NCBI GenBank assembly: GCA_030427065.1
Contig: JAUHWU010000021.1
Location: 1-35,143, forward strand
Direction of reading: 5' to 3'
Origin: Gammaproteobacteria bacterium
GTDB lineage: Bacteria > Pseudomonadota > Gammaproteobacteria > Pseudomonadales > Pseudohongiellaceae
Length of the DNA stretch: 35,143 bases
Part shown: positions 26,220 to 34,626 of the stretch, piece by piece
How the letters are laid out: every line of letters starts with the position of its first letter
Numbering within the stretch: the stretch's first letter is position 1
The notes under the pieces: model-generated
Databases searched by the model: none
Told to the model about the DNA's origin: nothing
What the model saw: only the letters and a program-made list of their open reading frames with translations
Translations under genes and position numbers: made by a program

Positions 26220-27611
26220 TTACTCAACAGCTTTCCTGTTATTAGTCACTGCAGATATTTTTTCCTGTTGTGGTGCCTCGGTTTTATCCACGATACTGGT
26301 AATTTCACCACTGCTAAGCCGGGTGCGAATTGTATCACCGGCTTTCACGCTTTGGTAACTGCTTAAAACCTGGTTGTCTGCAGTGTATGTAATGGAATAA
26401 CCCCGGCTTAATGTATTAAGCGGACTGATTGTACTTAGTGCATGGCTGTGTTCTGCAAGTTTTGATTTTTTATAATATAAAAACTGCTGCATGGCTTTGC
26501 CAAGCCGGTTGGCCAGCTGGCTATTTTGCTGGCCATATTCCTTGACAAGACGCCGGGGAGAGTGAGCCCGAATGGATAAATGAAGTCGTGATAATTTCTG
26601 CTTCATTTCATTTAAATTGTTTTTAAATGCCCGTCGCAAGCGTGCTTCCGTCTCATCCAGTCGTTGCGACTGTTCCTGCAGCTTTCTACCTGGATGTTTC
26701 AACTGCTTACGCAGCCATAGCAAGGTCTGTCGTTTTTGCTTGATAGTGCCAAGAATAGAGGCTGCAAGCTGTCTGCTATAGGCATCGAACATTAATTTAA
26801 ATTCTTCCTGATCCGGGCTTAAAATTTCAGCGGCAGCAGTTGGTGTGGCCGCGCGGACATCAGCGACAAAATCGGCAATAGTAAAATCAACCTCATGACC
26901 CACAGCGCTGACAATTGGTAGTTGGCTTTCAACAATGCATCGAGCCAGACCTTCATCATTGAAGCTCCAGAGGTCTTCCAGAGAACCGCCACCGCGACCA
27001 ATGATAAGCACGTCAAGGTCAGCAAAACATCCCTGTTTTCTGTTCGCCAGAGTGATGGCATTAATCATTTCAGCGGCCGCTGTTTTTCCCTGCACGGATA
27101 CCGGGATAACTGTGACATCTATACCCGGGAAGCGACGTTTCAAGGTGCTTATAATATCCTTGATGGCAGCACCGGTCGGTGAAGTGATTACACCAATATG
27201 TTGAGGAAGATCAGGCAGTGGCTTTTTTAATGAGTCGGCGAAAAGACCCTCCCGAAACAGTTTTTCCTTTAACTGCTCAAAAGCCCGTAGCAGTGCACCG
27301 TCACCCCGTTCTTCCATTTGTTCAAGAATCAGCTGGAAGTCCCCGCGACCTTCGTACAGACTGACCTTTCCCTTGACAAGAACTTGCATGCCATCAGTTG
27401 GGCGGAAACGAACCCGCATGTTTTTATTTCTGAACATGGCACAACGAATCTGTGCGGAATTGTCTTTCAGGGTGAGATACCAGTGCCCGGAAGCCGGCAG
27501 GGCAATATTGGAGATTTCGCCCTCAACCAGCACGCAAGGGAAGTTATCCTCCAGCAGATAGCGTACATCGCGGTTCAGGTCGCTGACACTGAGGATGGTT
27601 TCTGAATTCAT
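26220..27611 (-). CDS. xseA: Exodeoxyribonuclease VII large subunit
   Basis: XseA is the catalytic subunit of exonuclease VII, which degrades single-stranded DNA from both ends. I chose the ATG at 27611 (MNSETILSVSDLNRDV), preceded by CAAGG, giving 463 residues (E. coli 456); the frame is open up to 27674 with other ATGs. Seen: N-terminal OB fold (VEGEISNIALPASGHWYLTLKD, AQIRCAMFRN), catalytic core GRGGGSLEDLWSFNDE and SAVGHEVDFTIADFVAD, a long coiled-coil region rich in Gln/Arg/Lys, and LSRGYSIT near the end. Divergent from guaB side as in E. coli. The small subunit xseB is not in the window. Confidence 0.95.
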   Translation of the reverse strand: MNSETILSVSDLNRDVRYLLEDNFPCVLVEGEISNIALPASGHWYLTLKDNSAQIRCAMFRNKNMRVRFRPTDGMQVLVKGKVSLYEGRGDFQLILEQMEERGDGALLRAFEQLKEKLFREGLFADSLKKPLPDLPQHIGVITSPTGAAIKDIISTLKRRFPGIDVTVIPVSVQGKTAAAEMINAITLANRKQGCFADLDVLIIGRGGGSLEDLWSFNDEGLARCIVESQLPIVSAVGHEVDFTIADFVADVRAATPTAAAEILSPDQEEFKLMFDAYSRQLAASILGTIKQKRQTLLWLRKQLKHPGRKLQEQSQRLDETEARLRRAFKNNLNEMKQKLSRLHLSIRAHSPRRLVKEYGQQNSQLANRLGKAMQQFLYYKKSKLAEHSHALSTISPLNTLSRGYSITYTADNQVLSSYQSVKAGDTIRTRLSSGEITSIVDKTEAPQQEKISAVTNNRKAVE

Positions 27612-27768
27612 ATAGCCTTGATCTGTCATGGTCATCATCATAACCTGAAGCCTGTCAGGCTGCACCGTAAACACGATTTGTCGGATAGCTGGTAAGCTTG
27701 CTCTGCGATTTTGCGTTACAATAATGCCCTAATTATCTCTCTTTTAGTTTACCCGGAGAATCCAATTC

Positions 27769-28248
27769 ATGAATCGATTAGTTGTTGTACTGTCTGTGTC
27801 CCTTGCCATGCTTGCCACGCCTGTATTTGCGGCCAATAACAGCAATGAAATGGATGATCGCCGGTGTAATCTTCAGGCAAGGGAAATTGCACTGCGCATT
27901 AGCGAGGAACTTGGTAGCGACTACACGGCAGCTGAGCGTGAGGCTATTGGCCGAATCGCACAGGAAGTTTGCCAGGATTACTCGGCTCAGAATAGCTCAT
28001 TACCGGTAATTAACAGGCCTGCTGGGTCACAGGCAGGTCCGCAGGCTATGCCAATGTCAACTCAGGATTCCCCTCAGCAGGCGTCTTCTCAACGGATAAG
28101 TTCCACTGAAAATCAGGCAATGACTGCTGACGCCGAAGCTCAAAGTTCAGATACAGCGGCAGAGGAAGAAAATGACGGCATCCTGGGGGGGCTTAAAATC
28201 ATTGATGCGCAGGACAGGGTACGTCGCCCAGGCCTGAAGAGACGCTAA
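27769..28248 (+). CDS. Hypothetical exported protein
   Basis: I do not recognise this 159-residue protein. It begins with a clear Sec signal peptide (MNRLVVVLSVSLAMLATPVFA, cut likely after Ala21). The mature part has a short predicted helical segment with two cysteines (C33 in RRCNLQ and C68 in QEVCQDY) that could form a disulfide, then a long Gln/Ser/Ala-rich disordered region and a conserved-looking C-terminus ILGGLKIIDAQDRVRRPGLKRR. CCGGAGAA (27752-27759) is a good ribosome-binding site. It lies between divergent xseA and guaB, on the guaB strand, 156 bp before guaB. Periplasmic location is inferred. Confidence 0.75.
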   Translation: MNRLVVVLSVSLAMLATPVFAANNSNEMDDRRCNLQAREIALRISEELGSDYTAAEREAIGRIAQEVCQDYSAQNSSLPVINRPAGSQAGPQAMPMSTQDSPQQASSQRISSTENQAMTADAEAQSSDTAAEEENDGILGGLKIIDAQDRVRRPGLKRR

Positions 28249-28330
28249 TTCTGCCTGATTTGTGAAGTCAGCCCGTTTGGATTGACCTTCAAGGTGTTTC
28301 AGAAAGATAAAAAGTAAAAAATGATAAAAA

Positions 28331-28344
28331 GGTAAACATTTACC
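28331..28344 (+). promoter_or_regulatory. Operator-like dyad on the guaB promoter
   Basis: GGTAAA-CA-TTTACC is a perfect 6+6 inverted repeat with a two-base centre. Its right arm is the -35 hexamer of the guaB promoter, so a protein bound here would block initiation. The core resembles LacI-family operators in shape, and PurR controls guaBA in E. coli, but the bases differ from the PurR box; the regulator is unknown. Confidence 0.5.
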
Positions 28345-28368
28345 TGAATTTCCCTGTTGGAGTATAAT
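28339..28368 (+). promoter_or_regulatory. guaB promoter
   Basis: TTTACC (28339-28344) and a perfect TATAAT (28363-28368) are spaced by 18 bases. The start would be near 28375, at the 5' edge of the hairpin TCCCG (28378-28382), loop CAA, CGGGA (28386-28390), which ends five bases before the AGGAAA Shine-Dalgarno sequence (28395-28400). Confidence 0.65.
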
Positions 28369-28404
28369 AAGTCGATTTCCCGCAACGGGATTTCAGGAAA
28401 TACC

Positions 28405-29883
28405 ATGCTACGCATAGTTGAAGAAGCTTTAACATTTGACGACGTTCTACTAGTCCCCGCCCATTCCCTGGTGCTGCCTAATATGGTGGACCTGAAAACC
28501 AGCCTGACAGCTTCAATTACACTGAATATTCCCCTGGTTTCTTCAGCTATGGATACTGTCACTGAATCCAGACTGGCTATCGCCATGGCCCAGGAAGGCG
28601 GCATGGGAATTATTCATAAAAGTATGAGTATTGAGCAGCAAGCCAGGGAAGTGCGCACTGTCAAAAAATATGAAAGCGGCGTCGTTGCCGATCCCATCTG
28701 TATTACGCCAGATACTACAGTACGCAAACTGCTTGAGCTGACCCAGGAGCATCATATATCCGGATTGCCGGTGATCAGGGATGTTGGGTCCCGCGATTTG
28801 GTTGGTATTGTGACCAGTCGTGATGTGAGATTTGAAAATAATATGGAAGCCACCGTTGACAAGATCATGACGCCAAAAGAGCGCCTGATAACGGTCAGGG
28901 AAGGCGCTGATCTTGATGAAATCAAGGTGCTTATGCATGATCACCGGATTGAAAAAGTGCTGGTCGTCAATGATGCTTTTGAGCTGAAAGGCCTGGTTAC
29001 GCTCAAAGATATCCGTAAATCCGAAGATTTCCCAAATGCCTGTAAGGATGCCTTGGGGCAGTTGCGGGTGGGTGCCGCTGTCGGGGTTGGCAAGGAAACC
29101 GAGGACAGGGTAACTGCCCTGGTGAATGCGGGTGTTGATGTTGTCGTGGTGGATACCTCCCATGGCCATTCCCAGGATGTCATAAACCGTGTTGGAGAAA
29201 TAAAGAAAGCTTTTCCGCAGCTGCAATTGATTGGCGGTAACGTAGCCACTGCCGCAGGTGCCGTAGCACTTGCCGAAGCTGGTGTTGATGCCATCAAAGT
29301 GGGTATTGGTCCGGGATCTATCTGTACCACACGAATTGTAACCGGTGTCGGTGTGCCGCAGATCACAGCTGTGGCCAATGTCAGGGAAGCGCTGAAAGAT
29401 ACCAATATCAAGGTGATTTCCGATGGCGGTATTCGCTTCTCCGGAGACATCGCGAAAGCTATCGTGGCCGGTGCCAATGTTGTGATGATCGGCAGCTTGC
29501 TTGCCGGTACTGAAGAAGCACCGGGCGAAGTTGAGCTTTATCAGGGTCGCTCTTACAAGGCCTATCGTGGAATGGGTTCTCTGGGCGCCATGTCTCAATC
29601 CCATAGTTCTGCAGATCGTTATTTCCAAAATATTGAAGAGGGAGCCAGCAAGCTGGTACCGGAAGGAATTGAAGGCAGGGTGCCTTATAAAGGTCCCATG
29701 TCAGCCATTATTTTTCAGCTGATTGGCGGTATTCGCTCAAGTATGGGGCTGACCGGCTGTGGCGATATTGAAGAAATGCGAGCCAAACCTGAATTTGTCA
29801 GGATCACTGCCGCCGGCGTTAGTGAAAGTCATGTCCATGATGTGAGCATCACCAAGGAAGCGCCCAATTACCGCGTGAGCTAG
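28405..29883 (+). CDS. guaB: Inosine-5'-monophosphate dehydrogenase
   Basis: GuaB oxidises IMP to XMP with NAD, the first committed step to GMP. I chose ATG 28405 ([21 protein letters not shown]), giving 492 residues (E. coli 488), with AGGAAA just before it; the open frame upstream to 28357 overlaps the promoter. Two CBS domains lie at about residues 95-205, and the catalytic loop [15 protein letters not shown] contains C307. [13 protein letters not shown], the flap [10 protein letters not shown] and [10 protein letters not shown] are intact. It is followed after 95 bp by guaA. Confidence 0.97.
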   Translation: MLRIVEEALTFDDVLLVPAHSLVLPNMVDLKTSLTASITLNIPLVSSAMDTVTESRLAIAMAQEGGMGIIHKSMSIEQQAREVRTVKKYESGVVADPICITPDTTVRKLLELTQEHHISGLPVIRDVGSRDLVGIVTSRDVRFENNMEATVDKIMTPKERLITVREGADLDEIKVLMHDHRIEKVLVVNDAFELKGLVTLKDIRKSEDFPNACKDALGQLRVGAAVGVGKETEDRVTALVNAGVDVVVVDTSHGHSQDVINRVGEIKKAFPQLQLIGGNVATAAGAVALAEAGVDAIKVGIGPGSICTTRIVTGVGVPQITAVANVREALKDTNIKVISDGGIRFSGDIAKAIVAGANVVMIGSLLAGTEEAPGEVELYQGRSYKAYRGMGSLGAMSQSHSSADRYFQNIEEGASKLVPEGIEGRVPYKGPMSAIIFQLIGGIRSSMGLTGCGDIEEMRAKPEFVRITAAGVSESHVHDVSITKEAPNYRVS

Positions 29884-29978
29884 CGTCAAATCAGTGAGCG
29901 CGTTGTTTTATACCAGTCATATCGGGATTATTCATTCCGGCAAAAATCTAAACAGTACTTTTCTTGACGGAAGCAGGC

Positions 29979-31556
29979 ATGTCCCAGAATATTCATGACG
30001 ACAAAATTCTAATTCTGGATTTTGGTTCCCAATATACCCAGTTAATCGCCAGGCGTGTTCGTGAAGCCGGTGTCTACTGTGAAATCCATCATTATGGTAT
30101 TCCAGCCGAGGACTTTCAGGCCTTTAATGCCCGTGGTGTTATTCTTTCGGGTAGTCCGGAGTCGGCTAATCTGGACGACTCGCCGCGAGTTCCCGATTAT
30201 ATTCTCAATGCCGGGCTACCAATTCTGGGTATTTGCTATGGCATGCAGACTGTATCGCAGCAATTAGGCGGTCAGGTTGAAGGCTCCAGTAAATCCGAGT
30301 TCGGCTATGCGCGCATTGAGATTCCCAGCGGCAGCGTGCTGCTAAGTGACCTTGAGCATTCAATTCAGCAAGGCAATGTTTTTTTGCATGATGTCTGGAT
30401 GAGTCATGGCGACAAGGTAACCCAGGTCCCTGAAGGGTTTAAGGTGATTGCCTCCACGCAGAGTGCACCCATTGCAGCCATGGCCGATGAGAGTCGCCAT
30501 ATTTACTGCCTGCAGTTTCATCCCGAAGTGACGCACACCAAATCAGGACAGGAAATTCTTAATCGCTTTGTTCATGAAATCTGCCAGTGTGGTCGCTTAT
30601 GGACGCCGGCCAATATTATTGAAGATGCCATCAAGAAAGTTCAGCAGCAGGTAGGGACTGACAAGGTGCTCCTAGGTTTATCTGGCGGCGTTGACTCCTC
30701 CGTGGTGGCTGCATTGCTGCACCGGGCAATAGGTGAGCAACTCACCTGTGTCTTCGTGGATAATGGCTTGTTGCGACTGCATGAAGGTGATCAGGTTATG
30801 GAAACCTTCGCTAGTAATATGGGGGTCAAGGTAATCCGGGTGGACGCAGAAGATGAGTTCCTGGATAAGCTGGCTGGCCAGGCTGATCCTGAAGCAAAAC
30901 GTAAAATTATCGGCAATACATTTATCGACGTGTTTGATCGTGAGGCGTCAAAACTAGGCGATGTTAACTGGCTTGCCCAGGGCACTATCTATCCCGATGT
31001 CATTGAGTCAGCCGGTTCCAAGCATGGCACTGCCCATGTCATTAAATCCCATCACAACGTCGGCGGCTTGCCTGATGACATGAATATGTCACTGGTAGAG
31101 CCTTTACGTGAATTATTCAAGGATGAAGTGCGCAATATCGGTATTGCATTGGGATTGCCTCATGACATGATCTATCGCCATCCATTTCCGGGGCCGGGGC
31201 TTGGTGTGCGCGTGCTGGGTGAAGTTAAAAAAGAATACTGCGATATTCTGCGCCAGGCCGATGCCATATTCATGGAAGAGCTCCACAGGGCAGACTGGTA
31301 TCAGAAAGTGAGCCAGGCCTTTGTGGTATTTCTCCCGGTAAAATCAGTAGGCGTGGTAGGGGACGCACGTCGCTATTCCTATGTGCTTGCAGTGCGGGCA
31401 GTTGAAACCATTGATTTCATGACAGCGCGCTGGGCGCATCTGCCTTACGACCTGCTTGAAACTGTCTCCAATCGCATCATTAATGAAATCCGTGATGTGT
31501 CCCGGGTTACCTACGATATCAGCAGCAAACCACCAGCCACTATTGAGTGGGAATAA
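29979..31556 (+). CDS. guaA: GMP synthase (glutamine-hydrolysing)
   Basis: GuaA aminates XMP to GMP. I chose ATG 29979, giving 525 residues, identical in length to E. coli; a TTG at 29964 is in frame but less likely. N-terminal glutaminase: [16 protein letters not shown], nucleophile cysteine in GICYGMQ, and QFHPEVTH. Then the PP-loop ATP site [22 protein letters not shown], and the dimerisation domain with [16 protein letters not shown] and the end [18 protein letters not shown] precedes the start. Confidence 0.97.
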   Translation: MSQNIHDDKILILDFGSQYTQLIARRVREAGVYCEIHHYGIPAEDFQAFNARGVILSGSPESANLDDSPRVPDYILNAGLPILGICYGMQTVSQQLGGQVEGSSKSEFGYARIEIPSGSVLLSDLEHSIQQGNVFLHDVWMSHGDKVTQVPEGFKVIASTQSAPIAAMADESRHIYCLQFHPEVTHTKSGQEILNRFVHEICQCGRLWTPANIIEDAIKKVQQQVGTDKVLLGLSGGVDSSVVAALLHRAIGEQLTCVFVDNGLLRLHEGDQVMETFASNMGVKVIRVDAEDEFLDKLAGQADPEAKRKIIGNTFIDVFDREASKLGDVNWLAQGTIYPDVIESAGSKHGTAHVIKSHHNVGGLPDDMNMSLVEPLRELFKDEVRNIGIALGLPHDMIYRHPFPGPGLGVRVLGEVKKEYCDILRQADAIFMEELHRADWYQKVSQAFVVFLPVKSVGVVGDARRYSYVLAVRAVETIDFMTARWAHLPYDLLETVSNRIINEIRDVSRVTYDISSKPPATIEWE

Positions 31557-31571
31557 GCCCTTCTAGTGGTC

Positions 31572-32027
31572 ATGGCAGAAAATGGTGAATCATGGATGAA
31601 AAGGGCCCTTAGGCTGGCGCAACAAGCGGCCGGGCATGGCGAGGTTCCAGTTGGCGCAATCATTGTTCGGGATGGTCGTGTTATTGGCGAAGGTTATAAC
31701 CAGCCCATTTCATCCAAAGATCCCACAGCCCATGCTGAAATCATTGCTTTGCGTGATGCTGCCAACAATGAAAATAATTACCGACTCCCGGGCACTACTC
31801 TTTTTGTCACCATTGAACCGTGCACCATGTGTGTGGGAGCAATGATTCATGCACGTGTTGATACTGTTGTATTTGGCGCGAAAGAGCCGAAAGCGGGCGC
31901 TTTGCTGAGTAATCTGCAGTTACATCTGCAAGATCACTACAATCATCGCCTGAACGTTGTTGATGGGGTGCTGGAACGTGAGTGCAGCGTAGTAATGAGT
32001 GATTTTTTCAAATCCCGCAGGGTGTAA
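31572..32027 (+). CDS. tadA: tRNA-specific adenosine deaminase TadA
   Basis: TadA deaminates A34 to inosine in tRNA-Arg(ACG), needed to read CGN codons. The 151-residue product has zinc ligands H54 and C84/C87 and the proton shuttle E56 (PTAHAEIIALRDA, EPCTMCVGAM). ATG at 31572 is chosen; GTG at 31566 would add two residues. There is no clear Shine-Dalgarno sequence, and the gene begins 15 bp after guaA, so translation may depend on read-through ribosomes. It converges on the MarR gene with a 10-bp gap. Confidence 0.94.
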   Translation: MAENGESWMKRALRLAQQAAGHGEVPVGAIIVRDGRVIGEGYNQPISSKDPTAHAEIIALRDAANNENNYRLPGTTLFVTIEPCTMCVGAMIHARVDTVVFGAKEPKAGALLSNLQLHLQDHYNHRLNVVDGVLERECSVVMSDFFKSRRV

Positions 32028-32037
32028 TTTCTCCCTC

Positions 32038-32541
32038 TTATTCATGGCTTTTCAAGGGGGTTGATTGGCGATCAAGCGCTCCCACATCAAGAACAGGCGC
32101 TGCATCGATATCCTCTGCATCCATCATGGACGCCACTCGTTGCAGCGAAGCAATAATCATGTTTTGTTCCCAGTCATCCAGATGCTCAAAGGCCTTGATG
32201 AAATTATCCTGTAAAGGAGGGGGCGCCTTGGCGATTATTTTTTTCCCGTTGTCGGTAAGGTAGGCATGAACAATTCGTTTATCTTTAGTTGAGCGTTTTC
32301 GAATGACCAGATTTTTGGTTTCCAGGCGATCAAGGATACTGGTGACGGTGGCCTGACTAAGGCTGATTTCCAATGCCAGTTCCCTGATACTCACCTCGCC
32401 CCTGTTTTTTATGGATAACAGCAATAATAGCTGAGGGGTCGTTAATCCTGTTGATTTGACCAGATCTCTGGAATAGAGGTCGGTTGCACGAATGAGTCTG
32501 CGCAGGGCAATCAGCACGCTCTCAATTTGATTCTTTTTCAT
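32038..32541 (-). CDS. MarR-family regulator, EctR/CosR-like
   Basis: The 167-residue winged-helix protein has MarR features: LTTPQLLLLLSIKNRGEVSI, the recognition helix SLSQATVTSILDRLE at about residues 62-76, and the wing KRSTKDKRIVHAYLT. The start LRRLIRATDLYSRDLV and C-terminal WEQNMIIASLQRVASMMDAEDIDAAPVLDVG resemble, as I remember them, the EctR and CosR repressors of compatible-solute genes. It is divergent from the betaine-synthesis genes, which fits control of osmolyte production. Specific naming is inference; MarR family is sure. A perfect TATAAT (minus strand, 32618-32613) could be its -10 element. Confidence 0.85.
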   Translation of the reverse strand: MKKNQIESVLIALRRLIRATDLYSRDLVKSTGLTTPQLLLLLSIKNRGEVSIRELALEISLSQATVTSILDRLETKNLVIRKRSTKDKRIVHAYLTDNGKKIIAKAPPPLQDNFIKAFEHLDDWEQNMIIASLQRVASMMDAEDIDAAPVLDVGALDRQSTPLKSHE

Positions 32542-32708
32542 GACCTAATAACTTTCCGGATTACAACAGGGCTTCCTGGAATTGCCAGGCCAAGTGCTTG
32601 TGATGGAGAATTATTATAATACCCGGACCCGGGATTGTGGTATTTACTGTTAATTTTTCGTGTCGTTCCGAATCACTTTGCTATTCCTTTCGCTTTGTAA
32701 GGAAATAT

Positions 32709-32720
32709 TTAGTATACTAA
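32709..32720. promoter_or_regulatory. 12-bp palindrome, candidate operator of the MarR regulator
   Basis: TTAGTATACTAA is a perfect palindrome in the divergent intergenic region. It lies 24 bases upstream of the predicted -35 of the methyltransferase operon. The flank TATTTAGT (32706-32713) followed by ATACTA resembles the published EctR1 operator from a methylotroph as I recall it, but without its two-base centre. A looser relative, TTAG-N8-CTAA (32852-32867), lies just before the first methyltransferase start. Confidence 0.55.
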
Positions 32721-32743
32721 CGAACTATTGCAAATATCTCTGT

Positions 32744-32772
32744 TTGACTCTGCAATACTCTCCAGATAAAAA
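32744..32772 (+). promoter_or_regulatory. Promoter candidate for the betaine-synthesis operon
   Basis: TTGACT (32744-32749) and TAAAAA (32767-32772) are 17 bases apart. The -10 is weak; the following 60 bases are very AT-rich and could hold alternatives. The rest of the 342-bp gap from 32542 to 32883 holds no ORF I can support. Confidence 0.4.
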
Positions 32773-32883
32773 TTACAATAATTATATATAAAACATATAG
32801 ATAAACCGATTCTAAAGAGAATGCCGTAGTTTCATGTCTATATTTTAATGTTTAGAATACATACTAATAATCATGGTGAATAT

Positions 32884-33786
32884 ATGTCAGAACATGAAGT
32901 GCAAGTGAGTAATATGGCCCAGAAGAAACACACAATATCAATAGACCCTGGCACTGGTGAGCCTGCACCGGTTCCCTTGAATCAGATTCCTAAAGATCAG
33001 GATTACGGTGCACAACCTGAGGAAGTTCGCAGTACGGAACAATATCAGGAAGAATATGTAGAGAGTTTTGTTGAGCGCTGGGATGAGTTGATTGACTGGG
33101 AAGCACGCGCCGAGGGAGAAGGGCAGTTCTTCATTGATATTTTGAATAAGCTGGGCAAGCATAACATTCTTGATGCGGCTACCGGTACCGGTTTTCACTC
33201 CGTTCAGTTATTGCAGGCAGGGTTTAATGTCACCAGTGCTGATGGCAATGCCCAGATGCTGGTAAAAGCGTTTGAAAATGCCAAGGATCGTGGCCATGTG
33301 ATGCAGACAGTGCATGCAGACTGGCGTTGGCTGAACAGGGATGTTCAGGACAAGTTATTTGATGCAGTGATTATTTTAGGTAACTCATTTACCCATTTGT
33401 TTGAGGAACACGACCGTCGCCGCGCTTTAGCGGAATTTTATGCAGTGCTCAAACATGATGGTGTACTAATAATCGACCAGCGAAATTATGACGGTATTCT
33501 GGATGATGGATTCAAGTCCAAGCACAAATACTACTACTGCGGGGATAAAGTCTCGGCACAGCCTATTCATGTGGATGATGGTCTTGCCCGTTTTGAATAC
33601 TCCTTTGAGGATGGGTCAAAGCATCACTTGAATATGTTCCCGCTGCGCAAGGATTACCTGCGCGGACTTATTTACGATGCAGGCTTCCAAAAAATTGATA
33701 CCTATGGAGATTTCCAGGAAACCTATAAAGAGGATGACCCTGATTTCTATGTTCATGTTGCCTACAAGGATTACCATGCAAAATAA
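32884..33786 (+). CDS. Glycine/sarcosine N-methyltransferase
   Basis: This enzyme (GSMT) uses SAM to methylate glycine to sarcosine and then dimethylglycine, the first half of de novo glycine betaine synthesis. I chose ATG 32884, with GGTGA (32875-32879), giving 300 residues; an ATG at 32848 is in frame but lacks a site. Seen: FVERWDELIDWEARAEGEG, SAM motif I ILDAATGTGFHSV at about residues 93-105, IDQRNYDGILDDGF, HHLNMFPLRKDYLR and TYGDFQETY, all typical of halophile GSMTs. Its end overlaps the next gene by 11 bp, so translation is likely coupled. Confidence 0.9.
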   Translation: MSEHEVQVSNMAQKKHTISIDPGTGEPAPVPLNQIPKDQDYGAQPEEVRSTEQYQEEYVESFVERWDELIDWEARAEGEGQFFIDILNKLGKHNILDAATGTGFHSVQLLQAGFNVTSADGNAQMLVKAFENAKDRGHVMQTVHADWRWLNRDVQDKLFDAVIILGNSFTHLFEEHDRRRALAEFYAVLKHDGVLIIDQRNYDGILDDGFKSKHKYYYCGDKVSAQPIHVDDGLARFEYSFEDGSKHHLNMFPLRKDYLRGLIYDAGFQKIDTYGDFQETYKEDDPDFYVHVAYKDYHAK

Positions 33787-34612
33787 TCTATCTTCAGCCG
33801 AAGTGCTGACTGAATCCTACTATGACAGTAGTGACGCTGATCGTTTTTATGAGCAGGTCTGGGGTGGTGAGGACATTCACATTGGTTTGTATGATGAAAC
33901 CGACAATATCCCCGAGGCAAGTCGGAAAACAGTAACGACAATGGTTGATAACCTGCGAAGCCTGAATGTTCAAAGCAGGGTAATTGATCTGGGTGCAGGT
34001 TATGGTGGATCTGCGCGTTATCTGGCAAAGCAGTCTGGCTGTAACGTTACCTGTCTGAATATCAGTCAAGTGCAGAATAGTCGCAATCGCGTATTAAATC
34101 AGCAACAGGGGTTCGATAAACAAATAGAGGTACGTCATGGCAGTTTTGAAGAAATTCCCTGCCCGGATTCCTCTATGGATATTGTCTGGTCCCAGGATTC
34201 TTTTTTACACAGCAGTCAGAAAGAAAAAGTACTGAGCGAAATCAGCCGAATAATGGTGCCTGGTGGAGAACTGATTTTTACTGATCCGATGCAGGCAGAT
34301 ACTTGTCCTGAAGGCGTTTTGCAGCCGGTTTATGACAGGCTAAATCTTGAATCCATGGGGTCGTTTGCCTTTTACCGGGAGACACTCACGTCCTTGGGGT
34401 TTGAAGAAACCAATGTCATCGATTTAACACCACAGTTACGCAATCATTATGATTATGTCAGGCAGAACCTGCAGGGACGCTATGACGAGCTTGTCGCCAT
34501 TATCAGCCATGAGTACATGGACAATATGATCAAAGGTCTGAAAAACTGGGTGGCCGCGGCAGACAAGAGTTATCTTGCCTGGGGTATTTTGCACTTTACC
34601 AAAGTCAGCTAG
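33776..34612 (+). CDS. Sarcosine/dimethylglycine N-methyltransferase
   Basis: SDMT completes betaine synthesis by methylating sarcosine and dimethylglycine to glycine betaine with SAM. The ATG at 33776 has AAGGA (33767-33771) and gives 278 residues, the usual size. Motifs: YYDSSDADRFYEQVWGGEDIHIGLY at the N-terminus (seen in this family and its sarcosine-specific relatives), SAM motif I VIDLGAGYGGSARYLA at about residues 68-83, and WSQDSFLHS. The open frame runs upstream to 33677 inside the previous gene, which is not used. Partner of the preceding GSMT. Confidence 0.9.
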   Translation: MQNNLSSAEVLTESYYDSSDADRFYEQVWGGEDIHIGLYDETDNIPEASRKTVTTMVDNLRSLNVQSRVIDLGAGYGGSARYLAKQSGCNVTCLNISQVQNSRNRVLNQQQGFDKQIEVRHGSFEEIPCPDSSMDIVWSQDSFLHSSQKEKVLSEISRIMVPGGELIFTDPMQADTCPEGVLQPVYDRLNLESMGSFAFYRETLTSLGFEETNVIDLTPQLRNHYDYVRQNLQGRYDELVAIISHEYMDNMIKGLKNWVAAADKSYLAWGILHFTKVS

Positions 34613-34626
34613 GCAGCCCGGATATT

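Noticed and set aside
28357-28404. 16-residue extension of guaB
   Set aside because: Overlaps the -10 element; GuaB starts at [13 protein letters not shown].
28543-29628. 361-codon open frame on the minus strand
   Set aside because: It lies wholly antisense to guaB, which is unmistakable; the translated sequence has no family features.
33677-33775. 33-residue extension of the second methyltransferase
   Set aside because: It runs inside the first methyltransferase gene in another frame; ATG 33776 has a good AAGGA.
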